A DNA stretch of 23,812 nt from JBEEPE01 sp041191265 (GTDB taxonomy: Bacteria; Verrucomicrobiota; Verrucomicrobiia; Chthoniobacterales; Chthoniobacteraceae), in assembly GCA_041191265.1 (NCBI GenBank), contig JBEEPE010000195.1:1-23812 (forward strand). Direction: 5' to 3'. Position 1 is the stretch's first letter, and each line of letters opens with the position of its first letter. Shown in pieces: positions 22,346 through 23,812 of this stretch. The translations under genes and the position numbers were made by a program. Under the pieces are notes generated by a model, which made no database searches, was not told where the DNA came from, and saw only the letters and a list, made by a program, of their open reading frames with translations.

Positions 22346-23353
22346 TCAACCCACCCATTCACTCAAAATCGGGACTCGCAACGGCCGCTGCGCCCAATCC
22401 GGACGATGCGCCTTCTCATAACACCACTCTCGAAACGCCCGCTGCAGTAAAAAGAAGCGGAGCCGCTCACCCACATCAGCCGGGATCACTCCGTCAAAAT
22501 AGCCCGCGAGAAACGCTTTCGCCATCGCGTCAACAGACCGACCGCCAGCCACCGCATCCGAAAGATATCCGATGGACCGAACCATGCCCGCAACATCCCG
22601 TATTCGGCTCTCTCTCACCAATCCCTCAGCCCCATCCCGCAAATGCGGCTCACCCTCAAAATCAATGAATCGAACGTCACCCTCCGAAAGCCACAGGACC
22701 TGACCGAGGTGAAGGTCTCCGTGAATCACGCCAATCTCTGAGCACGGCACTCGTCGACACGCCAACCCCTCCACCATATCCGCCCACCTCAACAGAACCA
22801 CCCGCTCCTCGGACGCTAACTCTGGCGACCGCCCAGCCACCCGAATCGTGGCAGCTAACTCCGGCACCATCACCTCGACCTCAGCCAACATTTTCGGCTC
22901 TTCCAACGCACCCATCGCCTCATGCAACTCCCGCAACAATCGCCCAAACATCCCCCAATCAAACCGCTCCACCTGTTCCCATCCCTTCGCGACAAACCCA
23001 TCCCACAGACTTGTCCCGCGCACCCACCGCTGAATCACACCCACACCCAAGCGACGCTCTCCGCAGAATGCCACAATCGATCCTCCGAACTCAGGAACCC
23101 ACGGACACCCGCTCAAACCCTCGAGCAATGTGGCCTCTCGGCCCACCCCTTCCACCGGCTCCCGATAAACTTTAAGAAACCATTCGCCCCGTCCCGAAAT
23201 GCGGAAACCTCGATGGGTTGAGCCCGTAGAAAGAGCATCCACCCGAACATCCCGATCATCAAAACTCCCCCCGCTCAACACGACATCGTCGCCACTTCCA
23301 ACTCTCCCGGATTCCAGCAATCCGCGGAGCGCAGAGGGAATCGGACGCATCAT
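22346..23353 (-). CDS. Maltokinase-like phosphotransferase (APH superfamily)
   Basis: This 335-residue protein has the fold and motifs of aminoglycoside/choline-kinase-like phosphotransferases. K61 (WFLKVYREP) is the probable ATP-binding lysine. HGDLHLGQVLWL (211-222) is the catalytic loop, and FIDFEGEP (229-236) is the metal-binding DFG-like segment. The words HLGQVL and DFEGEP are those of maltokinase (Mak) and of the kinase domain fused to some trehalose synthases, so a role in phosphorylating a sugar such as maltose is a reasonable guess. It is shorter than usual Mak (about 450 aa), lacking much of the N-terminal domain. The open frame extends to 23485, but ATG 23353 overlaps the upstream stop by 4 bp (ATGA); ATG 23350 is next to it. 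No GlgE, TreS or amylase gene is in the window. The family is well supported, the substrate not. Confidence 0.8.
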   Translation of the reverse strand: MMRPIPSALRGLLESGRVGSGDDVVLSGGSFDDRDVRVDALSTGSTHRGFRISGRGEWFLKVYREPVEGVGREATLLEGLSGCPWVPEFGGSIVAFCGERRLGVGVIQRWVRGTSLWDGFVAKGWEQVERFDWGMFGRLLRELHEAMGALEEPKMLAEVEVMVPELAATIRVAGRSPELASEERVVLLRWADMVEGLACRRVPCSEIGVIHGDLHLGQVLWLSEGDVRFIDFEGEPHLRDGAEGLVRESRIRDVAGMVRSIGYLSDAVAGGRSVDAMAKAFLAGYFDGVIPADVGERLRFFLLQRAFREWCYEKAHRPDWAQRPLRVPILSEWVG

Positions 23354-23812
23354 CCCCGTCGTTTCATCGACAACACCACCTCCACCTCTGCGGTCTGTGG
23401 AAACATATCCACCGGAACCACCTTCTCTACGACGTACCCCGCACCCAAAGCCGCGACATCCCGCGCCAACGTCGCGGGATCGCACGAGATATAGATGATG
23501 CGAGCCGGACGCGCCCCACTCAAAAGATCGGTCACACGAGCGCCCACACCCGCAGCCGGTGGATCCAGCAAAACCACAGTTCCATCAGGACTCCCCTGCG
23601 CAAGCACCTCACCAAGCAACGCTTCCACGCGCCCCTCAAGATACCGCTCATTCTCCCCCGCTCGATTTCGCGCCCGTTTCACCGCGCTCGGATGCTCCTC
23701 AATCCCAATCACCTCATCACATCGCGAGGCTAATCCCCGCGCAAAAAAACCAGCTCCGCAATACGCATCCACCAACCGGTCCATGCGCTCAGGAAGCATT
23801 CCAGCCACTTGC
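23350..23812 (-). CDS. TrmA/RlmD-family RNA uracil-C5 methyltransferase (C-terminal part)
   Basis: This gene enters at the right edge with no start in the window. The visible ~153 residues are the C-terminal SAM-methyltransferase domain of the RumA/RlmD/TrmA family, which methylates C5 of uracil in rRNA or tRNA. VDAYCGAGFFARGLA is the SAM loop, and IGIEEHPSAVKRARNRA is motif II. VVLLDPPAAGV lies at the active site, ISCDPATLARD contains the nucleophilic cysteine, and VDMFPQTAEVEVV is the C-terminal signature. A GTG at 23808 is in frame but is internal, since coding continues to the edge. The stop overlaps the maltokinase-like gene by 4 bp. Which RNA it modifies cannot be told. Confidence 0.92.
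   Translation of the reverse strand, partial: QVAGMLPERMDRLVDAYCGAGFFARGLASRCDEVIGIEEHPSAVKRARNRAGENERYLEGRVEALLGEVLAQGSPDGTVVLLDPPAAGVGARVTDLLSGARPARIIYISCDPATLARDVAALGAGYVVEKVVPVDMFPQTAEVEVVLSMKRRG

Overview
This window is a gene-dense bacterial chromosome segment. It carries 23 genes or gene fragments, 18 of them on the minus strand, and no RNA genes, insertion sequences, phage genes or CRISPR arrays that I can see. The families present fit a free-living Gram-negative, motile, aerobic or facultative bacterium. They include a GSII-type (eukaryote-like) glutamine synthetase, a Prc-type tail-specific protease, citramalate synthase, a CP-ATP-grasp/alpha-E/transglutaminase cluster, and what looks like the N-terminus of a flagellar rod protein at the left edge. 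My best guess is a member of the Verrucomicrobiota (Opitutia-like). That rests on family resemblance only, not on a search.

Layout. (1) Positions 1-6162 are a long, tightly packed minus-strand run. In transcription order it holds citramalate synthase (cimA), tRNA wobble 2'-O-methyltransferase TrmL, a YbgC-like thioesterase, a small secreted hypothetical protein, a STAS-domain protein, an orphan lipoyl-carrier (GcvH-like) protein, an MnmC-like FAD oxidoreductase with a degenerate methyltransferase half, a membrane-anchored hypothetical protein, and the first codons of a probable flagellar rod gene. Gaps are 3-31 bp, with one 4-bp overlap. (2) Positions 6306-8035, on the plus strand, hold a PhoU-like DUF47 regulator and a PiT phosphate transporter. 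(3) Positions 8129-10433, on the minus strand, hold a very small kinase-fold protein, a PP2C phosphatase overlapping it by 4 bp, and biotin synthase. (4) Positions 10687-11847, on the plus strand, hold a sigma-54-like promoter, GSII glutamine synthetase and a strong intrinsic terminator, followed by a small membrane protein.

(5) Positions 12318-19124, on the minus strand, are the most unusual block. It encodes three large proteins: transglutaminase-DUF2126 (1127 aa), a CP-ATP-grasp/alpha-E fusion (842 aa), and a second, shorter transglutaminase (295 aa). The genes are spaced by 10 bp and by a 4-bp overlap. The families are predicted, but not shown here, to make and attach or remove amide-linked peptides. 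(6) Positions 19305-20072, on the plus strand, hold an exported HExxH metallopeptidase. (7) Positions 20085-23812, on the minus strand, hold a TrmA/RlmD-family RNA methyltransferase (cut by the window edge), a maltokinase-like phosphotransferase and the Prc protease.

Across the window the plus strand is C-rich relative to G whichever strand encodes the gene. Plus-strand genes therefore favour C-ending codons and minus-strand genes G-rich ones, as expected if the minus strand is the leading strand of replication. The main systems readable here are phosphate uptake, nitrogen assimilation under probable sigma-54 control, tRNA wobble-base modification, and the amidoligase/transglutaminase cluster.
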